64,000 nucleotides of DNA from Paramecium pentaurelia (taxonomy: Eukaryota; Ciliophora; Oligohymenophorea; Peniculida; Parameciidae), in the NCBI GenBank assembly GCA_905183005.1, contig CAJJDO010000018.1, positions 698,716-762,715 of the forward strand. The letters are read 5' to 3'. A program made the translations under genes and the position numbers. The stretch's first letter is position 1. Each line of letters starts with the position of its first letter. Of the stretch, positions 34,955 through 48,017 are shown in pieces. Under the pieces are notes generated by a model. The model searched no databases. It was not told where the DNA came from and saw only the letters and a list, made by a program, of their open reading frames with translations.

Positions 34955-36101
34955 TCATGCCTTAAAAATATTTACTATTCCTTCTATCCCACTAAAAATA
35001 ATAGAATCAGTTGTATTCATTTAATCAATGCTAAGAATACCTTTTGGTAAACCTAATATAGATGCCTTGGCTTGACCATCTTTCAAACTAAAAAGTTTGA
35101 TTTCATGGAGTCCTGAACTTCCAGCATAAATATAGTCCTCATTTGCTTTGCTAAATTTCAGTAAAACAATTACTTAAACTAAGTTGCATATATATAATAT
35201 GATCTATTGTCATCAGATTAAGATCCAGTCCAAAATATTTCTTAATAAAGTTTTCTTGTTCTCCAATCCCATAATTATATTTAATTTTCTGTTCTATGTG
35301 ATCCAGTCAATATCAATTATCTCTTAACTGAAAAATCAAGCGAATCTCCAGATAAAGATGGCCCATAAAATTGACCTACACATTATTTCTCTCTTATATC
35401 CCAAATCAAAACATTTGCATCCCAACCTCCTGATATTAGAATATTAGGTTAGTCTGGCATGAATTTTACAACAAATACTCTATTTGCATGACCTCTCTAA
35501 CCCCTAATTTATTTTAGAAAAGATACCAATCTGCTGATTAAAATTGATGCTACACACTTTTTATGTCATCATCATAAATTCTAACACAAAAATCCTTACC
35601 TCCAGTTGCAAACAAACTTCCATCAAAATTAAAGTCTAAACATAAAACACTATTATTTTCTTCTACAATTTTGTGTAATTATTTTCCTGAATGTGCATGC
35701 CAATGTATTATATGTCCTTCTGCATTTGCTGATACCAATATACCCTTTGCTTTTGGACCATAATTTGGTCTCCATCTTAAAGCAGTAACAGGAGTTTAAA
35801 ATTATTCTAGTGTATGTGCTAATTTATCTATTTTTATAAAATCATCAATATACTTTAATTATAAAGATGAATCAATCCTTCTGACATCCCTACAGCAAGA
35901 TATTGATCATCTTGATCATATCTTAATGAAAATACATCTCCTCCATTAACATTGAGCTATTGTTATAACTTTAAACCCACTTAATTCTTGTGAACACCAA
36001 ACCTCTTTTTTTAAGATAGAAAAATACTTAAATTCATATTTGTTAGGCTCTAATGACTAATTATTTTATTGTTAGTCTTCTTAATTTTACGTACTTTGCA
36101 T
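34955..36101 (-). CDS. WD40-repeat protein
   Basis: 346 aa if it starts at the ATG at 36101 (MQSTQNQEDQQQNNQSLEP) with a 34-nt intron, or 336 aa from the ATG at 36037. Further introns of 26, 23 and 23 nt restore blades such as NGGDVFSLRYDQDDQYLAVG, NSVLCLDFNFDGSLFATGGK, RGHANRVFVVKF..WDANVLIWDI and TENQIQLWDWRTRK. At least six WD-type blades, ending GIVNIFKA at TGA 34955. A scaffold protein of unknown partners; I cannot place it in a named WD40 family. The start is ambiguous. Confidence 0.75.
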
Positions 36102-36872
36102 AATTAATATTTTTAAATAATTATACTATAAAACAAACAACTCAAATATTATTAAAAATACTAATCCTATATTTTTTTTATATAGATTCAATCCAAATAA
36201 TTTCTATTGTTCTTCTCAATATTCAAAATCAGAATGATAATAAATATATTACAAATATTACTTTCCAAAAAGCTTTTATAAATCTTTATTTTAGAAGATT
36301 GATAATAATCTAAAGGTTGTTGATATGTAATTATGTTAATTTACTATTTAAGATTTAATAATAATCTTATAAATAAATAGTTTTATGCAAATATCATATC
36401 AAATAAAAATAGATTTAACATCCAAAAACAATTTGAAGTAGTTGAATTTCATTTTTGCCTTAGATAACGAATATTAGAAGTTCATTGCATAGTCTGGAAA
36501 GCAAATAATTTAAGTCTTGCTAATTTATTTATTCGTTTTAAACAAATAATTATACATTGAGTGGCAAATAACCTACTAGAAATAAATATAATATATTTTT
36601 ATTTATTTTATATCTTTAATACCTTTATTTACTTATTTTTTATATCTTTACTGTAAATAAATAATTAGATTTAATTTATGAGAAATATCAATTATCTTTT
36701 ATTATAAAGATATAATTTAGCTTTTTAAGTTAATTATTTGGACTTTAAGAGTCAATAAACAATTACTCGAAAAATAAAAAAATTATTTCTACTTTTTTAT
36801 AGATATATTATAGAATTCATAAATATCATGCTAATTAATTGGATATTTAATAAAAATTTGATTATATTATAA
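36102..36872. other. Intergenic, AT-rich
   Basis: About 770 bp, with no frame, repeat or RNA-like structure I can support. Confidence 0.5.
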
Positions 36873-38301
36873 TCATTAATATTCGTCTTCCATAAAATTC
36901 CCATCTTTCCATTTACCAATCACTATGATTCCATCCTTTGTAAATTTTCCAATACCATGCTGTTTATCGTTTTTCCAGTCTCCTTCATATTCTGAATTAT
37001 CAGAATTTTTAAAATATCCTTTTCCTTCTCTTTAAGCATTCACAAAATCTCCTAATATTATGTGAATGAAACTATACCTTTGTAATATTTATTTTCTGGT
37101 TATGGCCAGTGCATCTCTCCTTTACCATCAGGTTTATTATTTTTAAAATTTCCTTTATATCGTTTACCATTTGAATAATAATATGTTCCTTCACCATGAT
37201 ATTTATCATCAAAAAACTCACCTTCATATTTTTCATTTATAATTTTTAGTTCTTAAGTACCTTTACCTGACTTTTTACCATCCAAAAAGAAACCTTTATA
37301 AATAAATTCTGGTTTTTCTAATACTCCATGTCCATGAGGAGCTGAATTTTTACATTAACCTTTATATGAATAGTTCTTTTATTTTACTTCCATCTCTTTT
37401 TACATAGCTCCATCTTACCAATAACCACTCTAAAATATTAATTTCATTTATATTTTACCAAATATCCTTAATAATTTATAACTCTTCCCCAACCTTTTCT
37501 TTCATCATTTTCATAAAAGCCTTCATAAAATTCATTTTATGTTAAATAGTAACCAAATCCTTATTTTTTATTATCTTCCATTATTCCTTAATAAAAAGAT
37601 TCATCTTCCAAAATATAAATTTACATTTATTTATCAACCTAAACTTATTAATCAGGAGGATTATATGGTCCAAGTTAATTATAAATTTCTTTAAATTATT
37701 ATGGTAATTTATCGATCATAGAACTTTCAATACGAGAAGCTTAAAGATATTTGAAAACTTATGAGGACGAGTTTAAAATTGGTGATATTCCTTAAATCTA
37801 TGTTTAAAAAGCTAGATCTTAGTTTTCTTATTGTTCTTTATCATTATTTTCTTCTTACTCACTTTTTTCTGATTGTTATTACTATTACGAAAATTATTAT
37901 AATTATAATTATTATTATTGTTATTATTATTATTGTTATTATTGTTATTATTACTACTATTATTATTGCTATTACTATTACTATTAATATTACTATTGCT
38001 ATTACTATTACTACAACTATTATTCTTAATCTTACTATTAATTATCAAATTAAATAATGATTGATTATCCCTAATTATTTTACTGATTATTTTCTCTACA
38101 AAAAATAGAACAAATATCTTACTTCTGACCTTGGCTTATATTTGAACCAACATTTTCAATTTTTTATATCATAATAGGCCATAAAATGACTTCTTCTTAA
38201 TACTTATCCAAATCAAAATCCTTAATCTGCGAAGGTGATTAATTATGTTTAGGTGTTTACTAAAGATCTTAACAAGCCTATTTAGTTGGAGATGCACCCA
38301 T
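36873..38301 (-). CDS. MORN-repeat protein, N-acylated, with poly-Gln tract
   Basis: 448 aa, introns 38096-38122, 37430-37458, 37052-37077. N-terminus MGASPTKQACQ fits a myristoylation signal (Gly2) with a Cys for palmitoylation, so membrane attachment is likely. A low-complexity region holds 26 consecutive Gln (37909-37986). The C-terminal half has about nine MORN repeats, e.g. YQGIMEDNKKQGFGYYL, YEGFYENDERKGWGRVI, YEGEFFDDKYHGEGTYYY, YEGDWKNDKQHGIGKF. MORN proteins organise membrane-cortex or ciliary structures and bind lipids or partner proteins. It starts 39 bp after the IFT121 stop, on the same strand. Confidence 0.88.
37909..37986 (-). repeat. Trinucleotide tract encoding 26 Gln, mostly as TAA/TAG
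   Basis: On the coding strand it reads as TAA, TAG and a few CAA codons in series, flanked by Tyr and Leu codons. On + it appears as TTA/CTA/TTG triplets. Under the standard code it would be a run of stops; here it is poly-Gln within the MORN protein. Confidence 0.9.
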
Positions 38302-38340
38302 AGAAACAATTTAAATAAAGTTGATATTTTTATTATTAAT

Positions 38341-41300
38341 TCATAATTATTTGTCTCCATGTTTTCCAAATCTATTAAAATCTATTGGTGTATGACAAAG
38401 GGAACAAAATTTTAATGCTTGAGTTTACACTTCCTAATCAATCATCTTGTGTTTGCAAGCTTTACAAGTGTAAAATTTCTATCCATATATAGATTTTCCA
38501 GAAGCCACACAAACTCCGAAAATAGTTCCACATTCTTTACAAAATAATTAACTAATAAAATAATAATAATATTAGTTACTATTCTGTAATTTTTTTATTA
38601 CCACAAGAAGGTTTTGGACATTGTATAGCATCACAAACTGCATCCTCTGGTTCATGTCTATTATTTAATAATATTTTTTTACTTTACAAAAATTTAAGCA
38701 GCTACTGATTGATATCTTTCTCTCTCTTCTTCAGTAATATTATCCAAGTTTTCCAATTTCACAAAAGCTCTGGCACATTCTTTATAAGATTTATTATAAT
38801 AAGCAGCAAGTGCAAGTAATGAATAAATCCTTTTAGGATCCATATCTAATTCAAATTCACATAATCTAATGGCTGATTTTCTATAATTAATAATAGATAT
38901 ATATATTACAATGCACATTTATAGTTTCCTGAATAAAGGAATTTTTGGGTCAAAATATAGAAATGCCAGGCTTCTGCTTATCTCCAAGGATTATTGAGTA
39001 CTTTATCAGCAGAATGATTTAAATCATTGGTAACTAATTAATCTAATGTATGAGCAATTGTATTATTTTAAGCAGTCATAGTGACATCATATAACTTCTT
39101 TTTATATAGATCAACTTCTAATGCAGCCATAACAAACAATTTCTTTACAACAAGTGGACTTTAATCACTTTTAATAAGATCTTCACCAATTTATGATAAT
39201 AGACGAGCAGCATCTGAATTATGATTGGCTTTTCTATATAATTCAGCAGCTTCTAATTTCATTCTTTATTCTAATAATTAAGCAGCATATTATTGTAATA
39301 ATCCTTCAATTTATACAAAATTGTGTCTTTCAGCTAATTCAACAGCAAAATTCCAAGCATTAAGTAAAACAGCACAATCTATAGCTTTTTTAATATCTCC
39401 TGCTTTTTCAAAACATTTGATTGCACTCTTTGCCATTCCTAATAATTAAAATCTTTCACCCAAATCACATAAAAATGAATTTCCTTCTTATAATGAATTT
39501 GCTAATTCTTCAAGTGTTTAATAATCTTCAATCATAAATGAAGTTTCTATTAATTTTTCAATATTATTAGATAATTTAAATTATTATTATGCTTTTTCCC
39601 ATTCTCCTTGATCACAATAATAATTTCCCAATTTATTTTAAGTTTAAACTGTAACTTCATCTGCACCTACAAGATCTTTAGATAAAAATAACACTCTTTA
39701 ATAATCACCAGTTTTCATTCTCATTTATACAGCTAAATCTTTTCTTTCAATTTCTCTTAATATTTTCTCAGCTTCATCAAATTTTTTCAGAAATACATAA
39801 ACTTCTGCTTTTTATTTTTCTTTTTCATCATAATCTAAAATTCTTTTTATAAATTGCAATCCAGCATAATCTTCTAATTTCAAATAACATTTTTCTGCTA
39901 CTGAAAAATCTAACTCTTCAAGTGACTTTTATGCTAATAATTACCATAAAGTATTTGACTATTTTATAATAAATCATAATAATACTGGTTATTTTTCGAT
40001 TATACCAAACATTTCTTTAGGTGCAGTTTTATCAATGGACTCCTTGATTTCTTTAAATAATCTACTCTCATATTATACAAGCAATTCATCTGCTCTTAAT
40101 TAACCATCTGGACTCATCATTATATCATCTAATAATGCTCCTCTAACAGTAAGTTCTGAAAATCTAATAATAATAATACTAAGATTTACGAGCATAAGAA
40201 AGCATCACAAGGGAGAGGATCATCAGCAGTAATATCTCTTACTAAATGGATTCTACCTTTTTCCATCACAGCAAATTAGAATGGATCATTATCAGACCAA
40301 ACAACTTGCCAACATTCTTTCTTATCAAAATCTAATAATTTTCCACCACCAACAGAAATATCTAATAACTATAAAGTCCCCATAACATCAATAACAGATA
40401 ATCGAGTGGAATTACAATTTATATTAATAATATTTGGCCTATTTTCTAAGAAATATTTTGGTTCAACACTGACATAAGGTAATGTAAATTTTAATATATT
40501 ACCATTGATTCTTCCAATAAACAAATAATTTTCATTAGCTTATATTGCGCAAATAGTTTCATCAGTTTATTTTTCTAAATTAAATGTATCCTTATCATAA
40601 ATTACTTAACTATCTGGGTTTTCATCTATAAACCAAGCCATTTCTTTACCAATTTTTCTGATTCCTGTATTCTAATTGGATTCAAAGGTGGTTAATCTTT
40701 AGACTTAGTTTCTATATTACCATAAATAGACATAATCACTATTGGCAATAATAATATGAGTTTTAGTCATACAATTATATTTAGGTTCAATAGATATAAA
40801 TTTAGTATCTAAAGGACTACCAATAGAATTACAAAGTTCAACCTTCCAAGTATCTTATTCAACAAGACTTATTAAGACACAACAATCATTAGAACCTTTG
40901 ATATCAAGTAAGCCTTTCATATATCTTATGGATTTTTATTCTCTTTTTGTATCCCAAAAGATAATAGTAAATTCCATTCTATCTTATCTTTGATAAGCAA
41001 AAATAAGAGTTTCAGATTATGATAGATAACTCCATTTATAATCTAATTTGAGATTGGCAACATAAACAGTTTGACCAACTCCCATAACTAATCTCAAGCC
41101 ATCCCCTTCAAAACTCAAACTATTAACTTTGTCAGTATTGGCAACTCTCAGCGTCTTTAGATGATCACCCATATTGGAATAGAATTGCACTACTGCCCTT
41201 TATTCATCTTTATCCTTTGCACTACCAGCAACAGCAAACATAGAACCATTAGGACTCCATCTGACAGATGATATAGTCATGACTGTATCAATTAATATAG

Positions 41301-42145
41301 GTGACTCATCCTTATCATTTTTCATTAATTAAACTCTACCACATGTATATGCAACTAGCAATCCTGGAGGAGTTTCATCAGTATACATTTTTCCATATTC
41401 ATACCATTGGACAGCTGCTATTTATTAATTAGGAGTATAATAATTTTTGGGATCAACTAATCCCATTAAACAACTCATTTTTAATGAATTTAATTGATTG
41501 CCATTCTAATCATGTATAATAACTTGTCCATCTGCTGTTCCCAATATCATTAATTTTGAATCTGGTGACCATTCAATTAATCCTAATCTGTATTGATAAT
41601 CTTTGCCCCATAGTCTATTACCTTCAACCGATCCAATAATAACAGCTCCATCTTCATAGATTATTCCAATTTTGAATCCATCAGGTGACCATTTCATATC
41701 GGTTACAATTGATTTCTACCTATTATTAACCATCTCTTCCATCCATTCATTCTATTTATGTATATATATTAATTATTTACTCCTAAATTTACCCATACTA
41801 TTATCTATCCTTGATCATCACTAGTAGTCAATTTCTGATATCTCTCGTTCCATATTATTATATTCACCTTACCCATATGTTATTCCAAAGCTGCTTCATA
41901 TGGTAATTTGGCTTACTTAATAATATTTATATATTATTTTTACTTGTCCTTGAATTCCTGCTTTTTGATCATCCAACTTTATTATTTTCAATAAACCTTT
42001 TTTTTAACCTTATGGCGCATGTCTAATTTATAAATTTTATTTACTCTCCTCCTATTGCTATCCAACCTTCCTCCTAACTCCAAGCTATACTATGCACCTT
42101 TCCTTAATTAAGCATGCCTATCTTCTTGACTAAAAATGAAAACAT
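38341..42145 (-). CDS. IFT121: Intraflagellar transport protein IFT121 / WDR35
   Basis: 1205 aa after seven introns (22, 28, 29, 26, 29, 25, 28 nt); the total is an exact multiple of three. MFSFLVKKIGMLNQGKVHSI opens like WDR35 (MFFYLSKKI...), followed by WNERYQKLTTSDDQGQIIVW, EWMEEMVNNRQKSIV, IIYEDGAVIIGSVEGNRLWG, YLCS-type CSFSELTVRGALLDDIM and a TPR-like solenoid (NAWNFAVELAERHNFVQIEG). The C-terminus keeps the paired zinc sites CPKPSC ... FCKECGTIF ... CKACKHKM ... FCSLCHTPI. IFT121 is a core subunit of IFT-A, which drives retrograde ciliary transport and membrane-protein entry. Very short flanks on both sides. Confidence 0.96.
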
Positions 42146-42179
42146 TCCTTAGTAATTTGATATTTAAATTAATAAGTAT
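42146..42179. promoter_or_regulatory. 34-bp divergent intergenic region
   Basis: The start codons of IFT121 (-, 42145) and the gene at 42180 (+) are only 34 bp apart, so both 5' UTRs and core promoters must overlap each other or the neighbouring coding sequence. No TATA-like or other motif is certain in this AT-rich spacer. Confidence 0.6.
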
Positions 42180-43879
42180 ATGAGTTCACAAATGCATTAT
42201 GAACTTAATTCACTAAATGAGGATTTCAGATTTCAAATTAATCTATTATCAACTGATCTAGATCATATACTCTCACTTACCAAAATTAGAGGTTAGGATA
42301 TTCCCTTTTCTCGAATTTGTTAAAATTGCAAATTCAATCATGATTATGATAGCTAACATAATTTGGTAATGAAATAATACACAGAAGCACAATTTATATC
42401 AGATCTTATAGCAGAACATGACACACTTTATTAAATCTGTAATTGGGCTCATTAAAGTGTAAACTAATAAAATGGAAGGGAGTAAGATAGAGCCTGGACT
42501 CATATTATTTCAAATAACTTTAATTAAGTTCAGAAATTGTTAACAGATGAAGAAAAATGTATTTTAAATTCACTTAGACCTTTTGGAGCGGGAAAAAATT
42601 AATTTGACTTCATGCGTTTATCAATTTATCAAAATGAAAATTGGGTTTTAGCTTTGGAAAATCTCAATTAAGTAGCTAATCGAATTTCATATGCAACTAA
42701 TAAATTATTTAAATGGGCCACATGTTAAAGTGTCCCTTGGAGTGCAGATATTTCTAAATTTAATGAAAATTTATGGCTTAATATTAGAGCTGATCTATTT
42801 TGTAAGGTTATGACTGCACATGCAGAAATATATCCAAAAATGTAAAAATGTATAAATTTTGGAATCAATAAACCATACATCTGGTAACCAAAATATTATG
42901 AATTGAATTGTGATGACATGGATTATGGAATTGAAACATTTGGTAAACTATTTATTATAGAAATCATTAAGTATTTAACATAAAAATCAAATGCTAATTA
43001 ATTAATTGAATTGGTTTATGAGGCTATTGATGTGTTAATCAATAAATAAATAAATCCATAATATTCAATTATTAGAGCCAATTGCTTTTATAAAATTGCT
43101 TTAATGATTAATGATTTATTGGATATCAATAACGATGATGAATATTAATTTTTATAATTGATTGTAGAGATCATTAAAATTATAGAAACAGAGATCTTTG
43201 ATTTACCAACAAAATATAAATTTTTAATACATTTATTAAGTATTTTAACAAGGTTAAGTACATTTAATTTATTCATATAACAAATATGTTAAAATATCAT
43301 TAATTAATATGGAGGTTCATTATCCTCTATTTTATAATTATTACTTGATAATAAGTTCAATAATGTTTTAATTACTAAAATTGCATTTGATAAATTTACT
43401 CAATTAAGTCCAATCTAATAAAATGAATTAATTTCTTCTTCATTTTCATAATATTTTGATTATAATGAAAAAAAGGTTTAAATACTTTTATTCCTCCCTT
43501 ATATTATTGAGAATATTGAAATATTTAAAAACACATTCGAACAATTACTCTAAGATTATCCTGATTTGGGAGAATAAGAAAATTAATATTATCAAGTTTA
43601 CATAAATAAAGAAGTTGAAAGAATGAAAAACTTAATTAAAGAAGTCAAAATTCCTTTTTATTGGTTTACTAAATATATTATGTTTTTACTTAATGTCCCA
43701 AAATTAAAATAAAAAGACATGTATATAAAAATTTTAATATTTTTAGTTTAAATATAATGGATGCAATTCAGATTAATAATGAGCTATTTGATAGTCTAGA
43801 AAATAAAACATTTATTTTAGCATTAATTGCTAAGAAATTAACAGAATTTAAAGCATTTGTTAATTATTTGCTTTAATGA
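42180..43879 (+). CDS. Uncharacterised helical protein
   Basis: 557 aa, one 26-nt intron (43721-43746). Begins MSSQMHYELNSLNEDFRFQ; has CQNCKFNHDYDSQH (one CxxC), WATCQSVPWSADISKFNENL, AEIYPKMQKCINFGINKPYI and long Leu/Ile-rich helices suggesting an armadillo/HEAT-like solenoid. No recognised family. Divergent from IFT121 with 34 bp between starts, so shared expression is possible, but a ciliary role is only a guess from position. Confidence 0.78.
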
Positions 43880-43948
43880 TTTATTTAGTATATATCAAAT
43901 AAATTCCACATCAAATAAGTGGCAAATTTCTAAATATAATATATTTAA

Positions 43949-46900
43949 ATGAATAATACTGAAATTTCTTAAGAAGAGCCTCTTCTAGAAAATAAATCCT
44001 AAAGACCTCCTGGGTTGTTATCAAGAACCTTATTTCTTTATGTTTTTCCATTACTCAGACTAGCCAATAAAACTCCATTAGAATTTGAAATGGTTAAGGA
44101 CTTATAGATAGAGGATTAAAGTGAATCATTATTTAATAGAATGAATTCAACCTTTTAGATTTACAAACATGAAAGATTTGCACTTTACAAATCCCTTTTT
44201 TTTACATTTAAAAGTATATTCTTAATAGTAAATGTAGAACAATTTTTTATAGTGTATATCATAATCTTAATTTGGAATATTTCTTTAATGTATGGTCCTA
44301 TTATGATTCGTTAAACTCTCTCTTATATTGACAATTCTGAACATACTTTAGGCAAAAGCTTTTAATGGTTGGGTATAATAATAGTTGTTAGAGTTTTTAA
44401 TGCAATAACTTATTAAAATAGTTTCTATATGTTGGTATTTTAAATGATTAAAATTTTAGAGAAAACTAGGATATGATTAACATTCAGCAGTTAGTGTTTC
44501 TGTGATGAAAAAAACTCTAAATGTGTCATTTTAGAGTAATAAGCAATACAAGACAGGTGAAATAATGAATATTATGTAAGTCGACTTATAAAGAATATTA
44601 TAATTAAATATAGCTGTAGCTTCGGTTATTTTTTTACCATTTTAAATAGGAATCTCTTTTTATTTATTATTTGATTTTATTGGTGTCTCATGTTTAGCTG
44701 GTTTTGGTGTAATGATTTTAGGATTACTGATAAATTTTTTACTTGGAAGATGGGGTTGGAAATTGTAAAAATAAGTGATGGTTGCAAAAGATAATAGAAC
44801 AAAATAAGCATATGAAATATTTTCTTAAATTAAATTTATTAAAGCAAATGCTTTTGAGGATTATTTTAAAAATAAATTATTAAGATTTAGAGAAAAGGAG
44901 ATTCAATTAATTAAAAAGAAAAATATTGTGAGTGGTTTATTTACATTAGCATTTTTAATGACACCATAACTTACATTAAATGTTACTTTAGCTGTATATA
45001 TATGGCTTTAATATAATCTAACACCTGCTGATACATTTACCATAATCAGTTTATTTAATATCTTACAATAATCTGCTAGTGCTTTACCAAGTTTTATTAA
45101 TTAAATCATTGAAGCAAATATAAGTATTAAAAGAATATAGAATTTCTTATTAACTGATGAACTTATGAATGATTGTATTTAAAATATAAATGATGTTCTT
45201 GGAAATTCTATAGAAATTTCAGGAACTTTCTTTTGGGATTAAATCAAAAATAATTAAGATCCTAATAAATCTACTTATATTGTACCAGTAAATTAAGTGA
45301 TAGATCCAATTTTAAAAAATTTACAATTAAAAATTGAAATTGGTGAATTTGTTACAATAATTGGAGAGTAATTAATATATTGATATAATTTAGTGTTGCA
45401 AGTGGCAAAAGTTCTTTAATAAGTGCAATTTTAGGAGAAATGGTTTATAATGTTTAAAGATAGGCACCAACCATAAAAATAAATGGAAGAGTAGCTTATG
45501 TAAGTTAAAAGAGTTGGATATAAAATGCTACTTTGAGAGATAATATTTTGTTTGGTTTGCCTTATGATGAAAAGAAATATAATGATGCTATAAAATATTC
45601 TTGTTTGGAATAAGACATTAAAATTTTAGACAAAGGAGAAACTACTATGATTGGAGAGAAAGGTGTTAATTTGAGTGGAGGATAAAAAGCTAGGATTAGT
45701 TTAGCCAGAGCATTATATAGTGATTGTGATATATATTTATTGGATGATCTAATAAGTGCAGTTGATATGCATGTTGGCAAATTTATAATAGAGAAATGTT
45801 TATGTGAACATTTGAATGGTAAAACTATAATATTAATTACTCATGCTCTTTATTCTTGTTAATTTGCTGATAGAATTATTTTAATGGATAATGGTTAAAT
45901 AATTAAGGAAGGAACTCTTGATGATATTAAAGAGTGTGATAAATTTGATTAAATTTATTAAAAATATTTTAAAGAATAGAAAAATGAATAGAAAGATGAT
46001 TAGGAAGAAGAATTAGAAGTACTAAAATTATTAAAAAAAAAATCATCTACATAATATATAAATAATACTAATAAGGATTAAGTAGATGATTTAATGATTT
46101 TAGAAGATAGAAAAGTTGGTAGTGTTTAATCAGATGTATATAAAGAATATTTTAAAATGAATGGAGGATGTTTATTCTTTACATTCAATTTAATTGTTGT
46201 TATTACATAAGTTATAGCTAGATTTGGATCACAAATATGGTTGGCAAAATGGTCTGGATAAAATGACTTAACATATGATGAAAACTTACATAATCTAATG
46301 ATTTTCTCTTTCTTTTCTCTAAGTTTTGGCTTTTTTGCTTTGATTCGTATTTTAACACTCTCAAGAGAAAGTGTAAATACTGCTAATAAAATACATACAA
46401 GAATGATAGAGTAATTCTAATCATATTATTTATTAGTTAATTACTTTATGCACCATTATGTTAATTTTTTGAAAGGATTCCATTAGGTGTATTAATGAAT
46501 CGATTGACTAAAGATTAATCAGTTTTAGATACAGAAATTCTATGGACTATATCTATTCTATATATTAGTTGCTCTAATTTTATAGGTAATTTATTTATTT
46601 TATGATAAATTATAGCAAGTACATTAATCAATGTTTTTAGTAGTTCTTATTATATTATTTTTCCAGTTTTGATATTCTTATATGCAGTTTGGAAGGTTTA
46701 AAGATTTTATATGGCTGCAAATAGAGAACTCTATAGATTGGAATCTATAAGTAAAAGTCCTATTTTAAGTTTCTTCTCTGAAACAGTGAATGGATTGAAT
46801 ATAATAAGGGCATTTAGGAAATAAGAATAATTTTTAGATAGACACACAAAAAATATTGATTTAAATAGGAAGATATAAATAGCATAATTATAAACTACAA

Positions 46901-47936
46901 CATGGTTTTCAATGAATTTAACATTCACAAGTTTTATAGTAAATATATCTGCTATTGCTTTTGTGTTGTTTTTTGGTAGTGAGAATCCTGCATTAGCTGG
47001 TTTACTTATGACAGTTGCAACTGTTATTGATAATAGCTTATAATCAGCGATTAATTCTATCACTTAAGCAGAAACTTAATTTATATCCTTTGAAAGATGT
47101 TTAGCATTTGCTAAAATTGAACATGAAAATGGTTATAAATTAAAGAAGGATTATATCTAAAATTGGCCTTAAGTAGGAGATATTAAAATAGATTAATTAA
47201 TTGTTAAATATAGAGAAAATCTATCACCAGCCTTAAGAGGACTTAATGTTGTGATAAAAAGTTAAGAGAAGATTGGAGTTGTAGGTAGAACCGGAGCTGG
47301 AAAATCAACTGTCACTTTATCTTTATTAAGAATTCTTGAAGCTTCAAGTGGTTCTATTATAATTGATGGAGTGGATATATCAACCTTAAGTTTAAAATAG
47401 TTAAGAGAATCAATAACAATGATATTATAAGAATCAACTCTATTTGAAGGAACCTTAAGAGAGAATCTTGACCCATTACATTAACATACAGATTAAGAAT
47501 TAAATGATGTAGCCTTACAATGTTGTTTGGGAGAATTATTACTGTAAAAATAAGGCTTGGATTCTGAGATATCAGAAAATGGAGATAACTTAAGTGCTGG
47601 AGAGAAATAATTGATATCAATAGCCAGGGCAGTTTTAAAATAATCTTAGATAATTTTAATTGATGAAGCAACGGCTAACATTGATATTGATACAGAATCA
47701 AAAATCTAACAGACAATTTAAACAGCCTTTAAAAAATGTACAGTAATAACGATTGCTCACAGAATCAATACTATTATGCATTGTGATAAGTAATAGATGT
47801 TATTAATTTATTTAGAATATTAGTTATTGATTAAGGAGAGGCCAAAGAGTTTGATGAACCTTAAAATTTACTAGATAACAAATCTTCCATTTTTTATAGT
47901 TTGTACTTACAGGGTAAAAAAAGCAATAAGATCTGA
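43949..47936 (+). CDS. ABCC (MRP)-type ABC transporter
   Basis: 1284 aa with five introns (44435-44459, 45368-45393, 46411-46436, 46586-46615, 47790-47815). Full transporter, TMD1-NBD1-TMD2-NBD2. NBD1: GDVASGKSSL (Walker A, rebuilt across an intron), VSQKSWIQNATLRDNILFG, NLSGGQKARISLARALY (signature), DIYLLDDLISAVD. NBD2: GRTGAGKST, LQESTLFEGTLRENLDP, NLSAGEKQLISIARAV, LIDEATANID, IAHRI. NBD1 has Asp where the catalytic Glu would follow Walker B (LLDD), the asymmetric arrangement usual in ABCC proteins. These export organic anions and conjugates. Short form, lacking the N-terminal TMD0. Confidence 0.93.
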
Positions 47937-48017
47937 TTAAGATTGTTTTTATAACAATTTAAGAGTGTTATTATATTCTTTTGATAAATTAATATTATTT
48001 TAAAAAATATTAAAGTT

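Noticed and set aside
37761..38057. Ile/Thr-rich and Asn/Ser-rich open frames over the triplet tract
   Set aside because: They are alternative-frame readings of the TAA/TAG/CAA repeat inside the minus-strand MORN gene, whose frame and introns are well supported.
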